From: Microbacterium sp. LWO12-1.2
Lineage (GTDB): Bacteria > Actinomycetota > Actinomycetes > Actinomycetales > Microbacteriaceae
NCBI RefSeq assembly: GCF_040675875.1
Contig: NZ_JBEGII010000001.1
Span: forward strand, 3,720,001-3,784,000
Reading direction: 5' to 3'
Length of the DNA stretch: 64,000 nucleotides
Part shown: piece after piece, positions 7,063 through 14,952 of the stretch
Numbering within the stretch: position 1 is the stretch's first letter
Layout: each line of letters starts with the position of its first letter
Position numbers and translations under genes: made by a program
The notes under the pieces: model-generated
What the model was told of the DNA's origin: nothing
The model's input: only the letters and a program-made list of their open reading frames with translations
Database searches by the model: none

Positions 7063-8467
7063 GACGTTCTGTCCTTTCGATCTTCTGCATTCCGGTGAGA
7101 GAAAGTGCGGCGGCGGCAAGGGTGAGGAGCACGATCGTCGCGATGTTGAACCAGGCCGGGAGCCCGAGGAGGTTCGTGCCGATCGCGAGTGTTCCCGTCA
7201 CGAGTGCGGCTACGGCGACACCGACGACCACCGAGAACGGGTTCCCCTTCTCCGGCGGGAACGCGATGCCTGCGAGCGTGAGGATGACGAGGTTCGACGC
7301 GCAGAAGCCGACGACGAGGAGGATCTCGTCCCACCTCGAGCCGGTGAGCGCGGACAGCACACCCGTCGGGATCGCGATGAGCAGGAGCATCGCCAGCTGG
7401 GGACCGAGCAGCAGCAGGTAGCGTCGGATCGGGCTGTGGCGAGGAGGGCCGCAGGCGCGCAGCGGCTCGGTCGCGACATAGGCGTACACGGCCTGGATCG
7501 TGACGGCGATCAGGAGGAACGGGGGAAGTCGGATATCGGCCACGAAGAGGGCGTACGACCCCGCCAGCACGATGCCGCTCACCGTGATGGTCTCGATCGC
7601 GCGCGCGTGTGCGGCGAAATAGGCTCCGAACTCGGTGTCTCCCAACAGTCGGGGGACCAGGGCGAAGCGTCGGGTGGGGTCGAACTGGCGCGGCGCCGTG
7701 GCGCAGACGGCGACGACGAGGAGCGCGACCGCGGCGAGCCAGGCCGCGGTCGCGATCACGAGTCCGTGGGTCGTGGCGATGTCGGCGAACACGAGCTGGA
7801 TCGCGAAGTAGTCGTCGCCCTGTCCTGCTGCGGCGAAGAGCACCGGTTCAGACTGGGCCGAGACGGCGACGTAGAGGGCGACCAGGGTCGCGGCCAGGAC
7901 CAGCGGCACGAGGAACGCCCTCAGTCGGGCGAGGCGGAAGCGCATCAGGAGACGCTCCAGCGCGAGGTGGTACACGCTGGCCAGGAGGTAGGTGACGACG
8001 GTGGGCATGATGAGGCAGGTCACGACGTCGTCGAGGATCCCGAGCCCGCCGATCGAGATGGTTCCGGCGATCAGCGCCGCGAGCATCAGGCTCACGCCGA
8101 TCCCGACGAGCAGCGCCTCGAACAGCATGAAGCCGAGCGTGCGCGCACGGTTCGTCAGCGGGAAGCAGTACGTGAGCTCGACGAGGTCACTCGACTTCAT
8201 GAACATCACCCGCACGACGGTGAAGATGGCGAGGACCCACAGCGGCACCGAGACTCCGGCCACGCGCAGCAGAGGTGACAGCAGCGCGGCGTCGTCGATC
8301 AGCTGCCTGATCGTCACCACACCGAACGCGCAGAAGGCGACGAACGCCACCAGCATCGTCAGCCCCAGCGTCCAGCGGAAGAGCAGCGAGCGCAGGACGC
8401 CCTGGCGGAGGATGCGCCGGACGAGGAACAGGAAGAGGAAGCCGGCCAGCTCCAGAGCCGGCCTCAC
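7046..8467 (-). CDS. ABC transporter permease of the peptide operon
   Basis: This 473-residue polytopic membrane protein has about 11-12 hydrophobic segments and no conserved import loop, so it looks like an exporter or ABC-2-type permease. Start: the GTG at 8467 overlaps the stop of the ATPase gene (GTGA). The frame is open further upstream, but that region codes for the ATPase C-terminus in another frame. It is the partner of the adjacent ATPase and probably moves or extrudes a peptide or lipid-like substrate. I cannot assign it to a named family with certainty. Confidence 0.8.
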   Translation of the reverse strand: MRPALELAGFLFLFLVRRILRQGVLRSLLFRWTLGLTMLVAFVAFCAFGVVTIRQLIDDAALLSPLLRVAGVSVPLWVLAIFTVVRVMFMKSSDLVELTYCFPLTNRARTLGFMLFEALLVGIGVSLMLAALIAGTISIGGLGILDDVVTCLIMPTVVTYLLASVYHLALERLLMRFRLARLRAFLVPLVLAATLVALYVAVSAQSEPVLFAAAGQGDDYFAIQLVFADIATTHGLVIATAAWLAAVALLVVAVCATAPRQFDPTRRFALVPRLLGDTEFGAYFAAHARAIETITVSGIVLAGSYALFVADIRLPPFLLIAVTIQAVYAYVATEPLRACGPPRHSPIRRYLLLLGPQLAMLLLIAIPTGVLSALTGSRWDEILLVVGFCASNLVILTLAGIAFPPEKGNPFSVVVGVAVAALVTGTLAIGTNLLGLPAWFNIATIVLLTLAAAALSLTGMQKIERTERHEVVV

Positions 8468-9186
8468 GGCGACGTTCTCGGGTGCGAGGCGCCGATCGCC
8501 TGCTTGACGAGCGCGTCGACCGATCCGAACTCGCCCTGCACCTGTCGCAGCGGGAGATCGAATGCGATCGCTCCGCGACACAGCACGATGATGCGATCGC
8601 ACACCGCCTCGAGCAGGCGGAAGTCGTGACTGCACAGCAGCAGGCCGCGGTCGCTCCCGATGAGGTGGGCATCGTTCTCGAACTCGTACAGGGAGTCGAC
8701 GTCGACCCCGTTCAGGGTTTCGTCGATGATCGTGAGCGGGCGCTCGAGCAGCAGGCTCGAGATGATCTGGACCTTCTTGCGCATGCCGTGCGAGTAGTCC
8801 TCGATGAGATCGAACTGACGCGCTTCCATCTGGTACCGGGCGAACAGGTCATCCAGCCGCGCGTCATCCGGCCGCACCCGGTACAGGCGATGCATCAGAT
8901 CCACGTACTCGCGCCCGGTGAGGAACTGCGGCAGGTAGTCGTTGCTCGCGACGTAGGCCAGGCTCTCGCGCGAGGCTCGGTCCTGGTGCGATCTGCCATC
9001 GATGCGGATGCTGCCGTGGCCGAGCTGCAGGAGGTCGGCGATGAGGCGGATCAGCGTGGATTTACCGGAGCCGTTCGGGCCGACGAGGCCCACCCGTTCC
9101 CCGCGCTCGACGACGAGCGACACGTCGCGGAGTGCCGGCGCGCGCCTCGTGTAGGCGAATGACACGGCTGAGACGTCGAGCAGCAT
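8464..9186 (-). CDS. ABC transporter ATP-binding protein of the peptide operon
   Basis: The 240-residue ATPase has Walker A GPNGSGKST at residues 36-44, a Q-loop region near FLTGREY, a signature replaced by YSHGMRKK (typical of ABC-2/CcmA-like subfamilies rather than a strict LSGGQ), Walker B LTIIDETLNGVD and an H-loop CSHD. The ATG at 9186 has AAAGGA about 9 bases upstream, and the long frame before it lacks ABC sequence. It is coupled to the permease by a 4-base overlap. The preceding gene is a short peptide with a very strong ribosome site. Confidence 0.9.
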   Translation of the reverse strand: MLLDVSAVSFAYTRRAPALRDVSLVVERGERVGLVGPNGSGKSTLIRLIADLLQLGHGSIRIDGRSHQDRASRESLAYVASNDYLPQFLTGREYVDLMHRLYRVRPDDARLDDLFARYQMEARQFDLIEDYSHGMRKKVQIISSLLLERPLTIIDETLNGVDVDSLYEFENDAHLIGSDRGLLLCSHDFRLLEAVCDRIIVLCRGAIAFDLPLRQVQGEFGSVDALVKQAIGASHPRTSP

Positions 9187-9248
9187 GCCGGTGGTCCTTT
9201 CCTGCTGGTCCCTCCGTGCACCTTCGTCGGTGCACGGAGGGGTGGGGG

Positions 9249-9491
9249 TCAGATGCACTCGAGCCAGACGGAGACGCCGCTCTTGCCCCACTTCCAACTG
9301 CCCGAGAAGCGCCTTCCTCCGTTCGAGAAGAAGCACCACAGCGCGAGCGAAGCGAGGAACGCCACCCCGAACACGAGCAGCGCGGCGAGAAGCACGAGCC
9401 ACCAGCCGTCGAAGCGAAGAATCGCGTCATCGAGTGCATCCTGAACGCGCCTGCGAACCAACGTTGGTTCGATAGCCGTCATTACGGACAT
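9249..9491 (-). CDS. Short Trp-rich membrane peptide, candidate exported or processed peptide
   Basis: The 80-residue product is unlike any family I recognise. An N-terminal charged amphipathic stretch (1-28) is followed by one hydrophobic helix (about 29-52). The C-terminal tail of about 28 residues begins at Cys53, contains NGGRRFSGSWKWGKSG, and ends VWLECI with Cys79. The two cysteines could form a disulfide. The ATG at 9491 follows GGAGGTGA almost directly, one of the strongest ribosome sites in the window, so high expression is expected. It heads an operon with an ABC exporter-like pair and an HELGH membrane protease. A bacteriocin or signal peptide precursor is inferred; a plain membrane subunit is the alternative. 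Confidence 0.7.
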   Translation of the reverse strand: MSVMTAIEPTLVRRRVQDALDDAILRFDGWWLVLLAALLVFGVAFLASLALWCFFSNGGRRFSGSWKWGKSGVSVWLECI

Positions 9492-9592
9492 GAATCACCT
9501 CCGGTTTTCATTTGGTGAGACCGATCGTGACACGGCTCGGACGAGAGAACAGCCCCCACATGTAGCGTAAATGCTGTCAGATGACGACACAC

Positions 9593-9623
9593 TTGACATT
9601 GACGTAGCGTCAACTTCTACCGT
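9593..9623 (+). promoter_or_regulatory. MerR-type promoter with 19-bp spacer and central dyad
   Basis: TTGACA at 9593-9598 and TACCGT at 9618-9623 are separated by 19 bases, the stretched spacing typical of MerR-activated promoters. The spacer contains the hyphenated palindrome TTGACGTAGCGTCAA at 9599-9613. It stands 38 bases before the merR gene, so autoactivation is likely. The dyad also lies upstream of the divergent peptide operon and could influence it. Confidence 0.7.
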
Positions 9624-9661
9624 GGAGACATCCGCTCGGAGAACAACAGAAGGAGGAGCCG

Positions 9662-10531
9662 ATGGACGGTACGGACTGGTCCATCCAGGAGATCGCACGG
9701 CTCGCCGGCACCACCAGCCGCACGCTGCGTCACTACGACGAGATCGGGCTGCTGCCGCCGACACGCATCGCGTACAACGGCTATCGGCACTACGACGCGC
9801 AGGCTCTGGTGCGCCTGCAGCGCATCCTGCTGCTGCGCGAGCTCGGGCTGGGACTGCCGCAGATCGCCGACATCCTCGGCCCTTCGACAGGCTCAGGGAC
9901 CCAGGGGACGACGGGCTCAGGGACCCAGGGGGCGACAGGCTCAGGGACCCAGGGGACGACAGGCTCAGCGGCCCTGGTGGCCGAAGCATCCGCGCTCGAG
10001 ACCCATCTCGCGCTGCTGCGCGAGGAGCAGAGCCGACTGATGCGTCAGATCGCCTCGGTCGAATCCACCATCACGGCATTGAGAGGAGGTGAAGAACTCA
10101 TGGCAGAGAACATGTTCGACGGCTTCGACCACACCCGGTACAAGGAGGAGGTCGAGGAACGTTGGGGCAAGAAGGCCTACGCCGACAGCGACCGCTGGTG
10201 GCGCGGCATGACCGACGCAGAGCGTGTCGACTGGCAGCAGCGCGTGTCCGACCTCGGACGGGACTGGATCGCCGCCGCAGAGGGCGGAGTCGACCCGGCG
10301 TCCGCCGAGGCGCAGGACATCGCGCGTCGTCACGTCGAGTGGCTCACGGGCATCCCCGGCACCCCGGCGAGCGCCCCCTCCGGCGACGTGAAGGGGTACG
10401 TGACCGGACTCGGCGAGATGTATGTCGCCGACCCGCGTTTCGGCGCCAACTACGCCACCTCCGACGGTGGCACCCGCGGTGCGGAGTTCGTCCGCGACGC
10501 GCTCCGCATCTTCGCGGACCGCAACCTGTAG
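9662..10531 (+). CDS. MerR regulator with TipAS-type ligand-binding domain
   Basis: The 289-residue regulator has a MerR winged helix at residues about 6-73 (WSIQEIARLAGTTSRTLRHYDEIGLLPP...), a coiled-coil dimerisation helix (about 105-140) and a C-terminal TipAS-like domain (about 147-289, FDGFDHTRYKEEVEERWG). TipAS domains bind and trap thiopeptide-like antibiotics in Streptomyces. Between the HTH and the coiled coil lie about 28 residues of TGSGTQG-type repeats encoded by a 24-base tandem repeat. The start ATG has AAGGAGGA upstream. A second strong ribosome site precedes the in-frame ATG at 10100. It is divergent from the peptide-ABC-protease operon. Confidence 0.9.
   Translation: MDGTDWSIQEIARLAGTTSRTLRHYDEIGLLPPTRIAYNGYRHYDAQALVRLQRILLLRELGLGLPQIADILGPSTGSGTQGTTGSGTQGATGSGTQGTTGSAALVAEASALETHLALLREEQSRLMRQIASVESTITALRGGEELMAENMFDGFDHTRYKEEVEERWGKKAYADSDRWWRGMTDAERVDWQQRVSDLGRDWIAAAEGGVDPASAEAQDIARRHVEWLTGIPGTPASAPSGDVKGYVTGLGEMYVADPRFGANYATSDGGTRGAEFVRDALRIFADRNL
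9885..9968. repeat. 24-bp tandem repeat inside the merR gene
   Basis: Three full 24-base units start at 9885, 9909 and 9933, and a 12-base partial copy starts at 9957. Each begins CGACAGGCTCAGGGACCCAG or differs by a base or two. The period is eight codons, so the reading frame is kept and copy number could change without a frameshift. The core is the same as the element in purF at 384. Confidence 0.9.
10084..10531 (+). promoter_or_regulatory. Internal translation start for a TipAS-like short protein
   Basis: AGGAGGT at about 10084-10090 lies 9 bases before an in-frame ATG at 10100. Initiation there would give a 143-residue protein consisting only of the ligand-binding domain. Streptomyces tipA is known to make both a long activator and a short TipAS form of about this size from an internal start. 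The same arrangement is inferred here. Confidence 0.7.
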
Positions 10532-10723
10532 CCGCCTGAACCGCGTCGGCACGTGAGCGGGGTCGGAAACGCATCGGAGTCAGTCGATTCGGGTGCGCTT
10601 TCGACCCCGCGCGCAACGGGCGGTGCGCTTTCGACCTCGCGACGACCGAGCCTCGCTTTGCACAGTTCGAGACGCCACGGCAAGGCCGAGATCGGATGCC
10701 GACGCTGGGCGTAGTGTCGTGCC
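10532..10723. other. Intergenic region with GTGCGCTTTCGACC repeats
   Basis: GGTGCGCTTTCGACC occurs twice, starting at about 10593 and 10623. An inverted partner, GGGTCGGAAACGCA, starts at about 10559, so the first copy can form an imperfect stem with it. No open frame with coding character was seen. The structure could end the merR transcript. Confidence 0.5.
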
Positions 10724-11098
10724 ATGGCCCCCCGCCGCAGACGCACCGATGCCGCACCGCTCTTCGCTGCGGCGGCTGCCGCCTACACCGCGAATGTCGC
10801 CCTCGGTTCGGCTGTCGCCGCCAGGGTCATCGACACGAGCGATTTCCGCTGGCTGCACCACGCGATGTACATCGCCACCTGCGTGACATCCGCCGCTGCG
10901 TTCTCCGCGGTGCTGTGGGGGCGGCCGAAGTACGCGAGCCGTCGCGCGGCGCTCGCCCTGGCCCCTGCGGCGATGCCGCTCGCCGCGATCCCCTACCTCG
11001 GAAGCCGCAGCCGTCGGCATCCGCTCACCGCTCTCGCCGCCGCCCCTTTCATCGTCGCGGGCCTCGTGTGCGCGTGGCGTCCCACCGACCGAAAGTGA
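10724..11098 (+). CDS. Hypothetical membrane protein
   Basis: The 124-residue protein has about four hydrophobic segments (near residues 12-33, 45-66, 75-92 and 101-118) and a basic N-terminus (MAPRRRRTD). No family is recognised. The ATG at 10724 lacks an obvious ribosome site. Four bases separate it from the nitroreductase gene that follows, so the two are probably one transcript. A role in that enzyme's pathway cannot be shown. Confidence 0.6.
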   Translation: MAPRRRRTDAAPLFAAAAAAYTANVALGSAVAARVIDTSDFRWLHHAMYIATCVTSAAAFSAVLWGRPKYASRRAALALAPAAMPLAAIPYLGSRSRRHPLTALAAAPFIVAGLVCAWRPTDRK

Positions 11099-11102
11099 TC
11101 GC

Positions 11103-11903
11103 ATGGAACTGCTCGATGCCATCCGCCGCCGCAAGACCACGAACGGCCCCTTCCTGCCCGACCCCGTCTCGGAGGAGCACCAGCGGATACTCCTGGAGGC
11201 GGCGGGGCGAGCGCCGTCGCAGCTGAACAGCCAGCCCTGGCGCTTCGTCGTGATCGAGAGCCGCGACACGATCGACCAGATCGCGCGCATCTCGGGCGAG
11301 AGCATGACGGAGGCGATGTCGAACGGCACGTTCTTCGAGCGTTACAAGCCGTATTTCCGGTTCAGCCAGGCCGAGATGGACGAGAAGCGCAATGGGATGC
11401 TGTTCGACAAGCTCCCCGCGGCGCTGCGGCCCTTCACGAGTCAGGTCTTCACCAAGCGCGGTCAGACCCTCATGAACACCTTCGGGGTGCCCAAGACGCT
11501 CGGTGCGGAGAATCGCAAGCTGGTGGCGGGGTCGCCGCTGCTGCTGGGGGTGATGCTCGACCGCAACGAGTACCGGCCGGGGCAGCTGTCGTCGTTCTAC
11601 TCGGTGTTCAGCATGGGCGCGGCCATGGAGAACATCTGGCTCACCACGGTCGAGCTCGGCATGGGCATCCAGTTCATCTCGTTCCCGATGGAGGTGCCGG
11701 GCCGGTGGGACGAGATCGTGCGCCTGCTCCACGTGCCGGACGACCTGGAGCTGATGGCGGTCTACCGTCTCGGCTATCTGCCGCCCGAGCAGCGCCGTCC
11801 GGCGATCGACTGGTCGAGCAGCCAGCGTCGCCTCGCCTCGCAGTACGTGTTCCGGGAGAGCTGCGAGACCCCGCAGCAGGGGTGGGATGCTCCGCCGGAG
11901 TGA
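11103..11903 (+). CDS. Nitroreductase family protein
   Basis: This 266-residue flavoprotein is of the NADH oxidase/nitroreductase fold. The FMN-binding N-terminal segment [11 protein letters not shown]...[18 protein letters not shown] is clear, and a later [24 protein letters not shown] matches the family's second FMN-contact region. Members reduce nitro groups, quinones or enones using NAD(P)H. The length is somewhat greater than for minimal nitroreductases because of an insertion near residues 75-130. The natural substrate is unknown. It is probably co-transcribed with the upstream membrane protein and convergent with the FAD-Rieske gene, with only 7 bases between stops. Confidence 0.88.
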   Translation: MELLDAIRRRKTTNGPFLPDPVSEEHQRILLEAAGRAPSQLNSQPWRFVVIESRDTIDQIARISGESMTEAMSNGTFFERYKPYFRFSQAEMDEKRNGMLFDKLPAALRPFTSQVFTKRGQTLMNTFGVPKTLGAENRKLVAGSPLLLGVMLDRNEYRPGQLSSFYSVFSMGAAMENIWLTTVELGMGIQFISFPMEVPGRWDEIVRLLHVPDDLELMAVYRLGYLPPEQRRPAIDWSSSQRRLASQYVFRESCETPQQGWDAPPE

Positions 11904-11910
11904 CCGCGCT

Positions 11911-13440
11911 TCAGCGGCGACCCGTGCGGGGCAGCTCCTTCAGGTCGCGCAGCGCCGGACCTTCGATGCGCGTGCCGTCGGGGGAGAAGCGTGAGGCGTG
12001 CAGCGGGCAGTCCCACGTGCATTCGGCGTCGTTCCACTCCAGCACGCCGCCGAGGTGCGGGCAGACGGCGTCGACCGCACGCGTGACGCCGTCGACCGTG
12101 GAGATCGCGACCGGAAGGCCCGCACGGTTGGCCACGACGCCTTCGCCCTCCTCGGGCTGAGGGATCGGCACGGATCGGGACTCGGCCTCCGACCACCCTG
12201 ACGCGAGCGCGACAGCGACCTTGCCGCCCTCCGTCGCACCGCGCACGAGGTCGGCGGCCATGGTCAGGCGGGTGGCGAACGTGTTCATCCATCGCGGTCG
12301 ATCGTTCCAACTGGTTCCGAGGATCTCGGCGGTCAGGCGCATCGCCGCGGCCGGCGCGTTCGACAGGCCCCACTTCGCGTACCCGGTGGCGAAGCGGATG
12401 CGCCCGAGGCCGCGGGGCATCGCGCCGACGAAGGGGATGAGGTTGTGCGACTCGTAGTCCTGCGCCGACCACCGATGCGTCTCCTCGGCGCCGGGGAAAT
12501 GCGCCTGCGTCCAGGACACGATGTCCTCGACTGCGGCCTTCTCGCCGTCCGAGCGGCCGACCGGATGACCGTTCCCTCCGACCACCAGCTGCGCCGTGCC
12601 GACCGGACCGTCGGCGGCTGACACCGAACGGATCGATCTGGTCGGACCGTCGACGGAGAGGAAGGTTCCCTCCGGAAGCTCACCCGGAACGCGGAACGAT
12701 ACGCAGTAGGAGCGCAGCCCGCGGATCTTGGCGAAGTAGAGCCCGCGGTCGAGGATCGGGCTTCCCGTCGCGATCACGATGTGATGAGCGAACAGCGGCC
12801 CGCCCGCCGTCTCGATGCGGGTGTCTGGCAACGCGTGGGCGCCGGTGACCCGTACCCCGGTGTGCAGCGTCCCTCCCGCCGCGAGCAGTTCCTCCGCCAA
12901 TGCCCGCGCGATCTGCACGGGGTCGATCGCGACCTGGTCGTCGAGGGCGACTGCGCCGGAGATCGGGAAGGGTACGGTCGGCAGTTCCTCCGGCGCCATC
13001 ATCCGCGTCGGCAGCCCTGCCTCCCGCGCGGCATCGTGCTGCGCCTGCAGCAGCTCGAGTCCGCCGCGCCCCTGCGCATAGGAGTGGTCGGTGCGGCGCG
13101 TGTACGAGACACCGGCCGCATCCGCGAAGGCCGTCAGCCAGTCCATCCCCGCCCGATTGGCCTCGACGTACGCCCGCACCAGCGCCGCGGGGTGATGGCG
13201 GCGGATCTCGGCGAGCTGGTGGCCCTGCAGCAGTGAGAGCTTGCCGGTGTTCCCGCCGGTGGCGAGTTCCGCGACGCCCCCGGCATCGACCACGGCGATG
13301 TCGCGTCCTGCCCGCGCGAGCAGCACCGCCGTCGTCAGTCCGGTGATCCCCGCACCGACGATCACGACGTCGTGCCGGGAGCCCGGCGAGAAGTCCGAGC
13401 CGAGGGGGAGGGGCGCGCCGGTCTTCCAGAGAGGGTTCAT
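11911..13440 (-). CDS. FAD-dependent oxidoreductase with C-terminal Rieske domain
   Basis: This 509-residue two-domain enzyme has a DAO-type FAD domain with GAGITG at residues 29-34 and a conserved late segment GYAKWGLSNAPAAA. A C-terminal Rieske [2Fe-2S] domain follows, with ligands Cys460-x-His462 and Cys478-x2-His481 (CPHLGG...CPLHASRF). This fusion is widespread in actinobacteria and cyanobacteria, and its substrate is generally undefined. The ATG at 13440 is chosen because it precedes the conserved N-terminus closely. A GTG at 13476 in frame is possible, and neither has a strong ribosome site. Confidence 0.88.
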   Translation of the reverse strand: MNPLWKTGAPLPLGSDFSPGSRHDVVIVGAGITGLTTAVLLARAGRDIAVVDAGGVAELATGGNTGKLSLLQGHQLAEIRRHHPAALVRAYVEANRAGMDWLTAFADAAGVSYTRRTDHSYAQGRGGLELLQAQHDAAREAGLPTRMMAPEELPTVPFPISGAVALDDQVAIDPVQIARALAEELLAAGGTLHTGVRVTGAHALPDTRIETAGGPLFAHHIVIATGSPILDRGLYFAKIRGLRSYCVSFRVPGELPEGTFLSVDGPTRSIRSVSAADGPVGTAQLVVGGNGHPVGRSDGEKAAVEDIVSWTQAHFPGAEETHRWSAQDYESHNLIPFVGAMPRGLGRIRFATGYAKWGLSNAPAAAMRLTAEILGTSWNDRPRWMNTFATRLTMAADLVRGATEGGKVAVALASGWSEAESRSVPIPQPEEGEGVVANRAGLPVAISTVDGVTRAVDAVCPHLGGVLEWNDAECTWDCPLHASRFSPDGTRIEGPALRDLKELPRTGRR

Positions 13441-13526
13441 GTGCTCAGTCAACGCCCACGACGGGCCGACACCCACCGCCTTGACATTCCCGTGGCACGC
13501 TGCCAGTGGGGACTACAGTGGCCACC

Positions 13527-13904
13527 GTGAACCTCCGCCGCGTGCTCCTGGTCGCCCTCGGCGGCACCGTCGGCACGGCAGCCCGGCTCGGGCTCGGACT
13601 CCTGGTCCCCGAGAACGGCGGATTCCCCACCGCGGTGCTGATCGCGAACGTCCTGGGCGCACTGCTGATCGGCGTGCTCGCCGGGCGCCTGCCCGCGTCG
13701 CACGAACTGCGCCTGCTCATCGGCACCGGCGTCCTCGGCGGCTTCACCACCTACAGCGCCTTCATGACGGGCACCTTCGCGCTGTGGGCGGAGATGCCGA
13801 TCGTGGCCGTCGCCTACGCGCTGGGCTCGCTCATGCTCGGTCTCGGCGCCGCCGCTCTGGGCCTGCGCCTCGGGCGCCCCCGGCACGCAGAGGCAGCGTC
13901 ATGA
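13527..13904 (+). CDS. crcB: Fluoride exporter CrcB/Fluc, first subunit
   Basis: This four-helix membrane protein of about 125 residues carries the family motif GGFTTYSAF. Fluc channels export fluoride as dual-topology dimers. Actinobacteria often use two paralogues with opposite topology, as seen here with the next gene. The start is uncertain: GTG at 13527 gives MNLRRVLL, with GTG alternatives at 13506 and 13518. The stop overlaps the start of the second crcB (ATGA). I looked for a fluoride riboswitch upstream and saw none. Confidence 0.88.
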   Translation: MNLRRVLLVALGGTVGTAARLGLGLLVPENGGFPTAVLIANVLGALLIGVLAGRLPASHELRLLIGTGVLGGFTTYSAFMTGTFALWAEMPIVAVAYALGSLMLGLGAAALGLRLGRPRHAEAAS

Positions 13905-14263
13905 ACCCCCTGCTGTTCCTTGCCGCCGCGCTCGCCGGAGGGGTGGGTGCGGTTCTGCGCTACCTGGCCGACCTCGGCGTCGCGCGGTTCGCCGGGCGAC
14001 GGTTTCCCTGGGGCATCTTCCTGGTGAACATCTCCGGCTCGTTCGCGCTCGGGCTCGTGGCCACCGCACTCCCCGACGCGGCGTTCGTGCTCGGCGCCGG
14101 GCTCCTCGGCGGCTACACCACATTCAGCACCGCGATGCTCGACACCGTCGCACTCTGGCGAGACGGGGAGGGGCGGTCGGCCGCCGTCAACGCGATCGGG
14201 ATGCTCGCGCTCGGCCTGATCGCGGCGGGCCTGGGGATCGCCCTCGGGACAGTGCTGCGCTGA
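13901..14263 (+). CDS. crcB: Fluoride exporter CrcB/Fluc, second subunit
   Basis: This 120-residue, four-helix protein has GGYTTFSTAMLDT as its version of the conserved Fluc motif and an NISGSF segment typical of the family. The ATG lies in the stop codon of the first crcB, so the two proteins are translationally coupled in a fixed ratio, fitting a heterodimeric channel. It opens with a hydrophobic helix (MNPLLFLAAALAGG), unlike the partner with its basic N-terminus (NLRRVLL). That contrast fits opposite membrane orientation. Confidence 0.9.
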   Translation: MNPLLFLAAALAGGVGAVLRYLADLGVARFAGRRFPWGIFLVNISGSFALGLVATALPDAAFVLGAGLLGGYTTFSTAMLDTVALWRDGEGRSAAVNAIGMLALGLIAAGLGIALGTVLR

Positions 14264-14311
14264 GCGCGGGTAGCACGGCGGAGGGCTCTCAGCAACCTCT
14301 CACCGCGAGAA

Positions 14312-14330
14312 TGTACAAACGTACATGTAC
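14312..14330. promoter_or_regulatory. TetR-type operator
   Basis: Two overlapping dyads occur just before the tetR gene: TGTACAAACGTACA (14312-14325, arms TGTAC/GTACA) and the perfect palindrome GTACATGTAC (14321-14330). The position 20 bases before the tetR start is right for autorepression that would also cover the downstream RND gene. Confidence 0.65.
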
Positions 14331-14349
14331 AGGTGTTCCGGGGGTGGTC

Positions 14350-14937
14350 ATGGGGGAAGTCGCGCGTCGCCGTCGCGACCCTGAGGCGCGCCGCCGGGAG
14401 ATCGCGCAGGCCGCAGCCGAACTCATCGTCGAAGTCGGCACCGACGCGCTCACGCACCGTCTGGTCGCCGCCAGAGCCGGAGTCCCGCTCGGTGCCACCA
14501 CCCAGTACTTCGACACGCTCGACGACCTCCGCACCGCCGCGTTCGGCATGCTCGCCGACGAGGTCGACGGACGGCTCGAGGGCGTCCGCGCCGTGCTCGC
14601 CGCGCAGGGAGTGAGCCCCGCCGTGCTCGCCACGCTCATCGCGGAGGGCCTCGACGATGCGCGCGCCGTCCAGGCCGATCGCGCCGTCGTCACCGCCGCC
14701 GTCCACGATCCCCGGCTTCGCGAACTCGCGCGCCACCTCTCCGAGCAGCTCACCGGCATGCTGGAGCCGGCTTACGGCGCCGAGCGCGCGATGGCCGCCA
14801 CGATCTTCATCGACGGGGTGATGTGGAGCGCGCAGATCCGTGACGCCCCGCTCGACCGTCCCTTCATCGAGACCGCACTGCAGCGCATCCTCGGCGAACC
14901 CGCATCCGTCCGACCTGCCGCGCAGCCCGCACCCTGA
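14350..14937 (+). CDS. TetR/AcrR family regulator of the RND exporter
   Basis: The 195-residue regulator has an N-terminal HTH at residues about 10-57 (RREIAQAAAELIVEVGTDALTHRLVAARAGVPLGATTQYF) and a helical ligand domain. It follows the common layout of TetR repressors that sense exporter substrates. The ATG at 14350 has GGGGGTGG just upstream; an in-frame ATG at 14311 lies inside the operator and is unlikely. The RND transporter gene begins 15 bases after its stop, so the two form an operon that the regulator probably represses. Confidence 0.88.
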   Translation: MGEVARRRRDPEARRREIAQAAAELIVEVGTDALTHRLVAARAGVPLGATTQYFDTLDDLRTAAFGMLADEVDGRLEGVRAVLAAQGVSPAVLATLIAEGLDDARAVQADRAVVTAAVHDPRLRELARHLSEQLTGMLEPAYGAERAMAATIFIDGVMWSAQIRDAPLDRPFIETALQRILGEPASVRPAAQPAP

Positions 14938-14952
14938 ACCGAGGAAACAGCC

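Noticed and set aside
9249..9491. Lactococcin 972-type bacteriocin identity for the small peptide
   Set aside because: The GSWKWGKSG stretch is only loosely similar to that family's start, the length after it is too short, and the usual large associated membrane protein is missing. It is left as unassigned.
13440..13526. Possible fluoride riboswitch before crcB
   Set aside because: The conserved GGNGATGGNGTTCGCC-like core was not found, although a TTGACA occurs near 13481.
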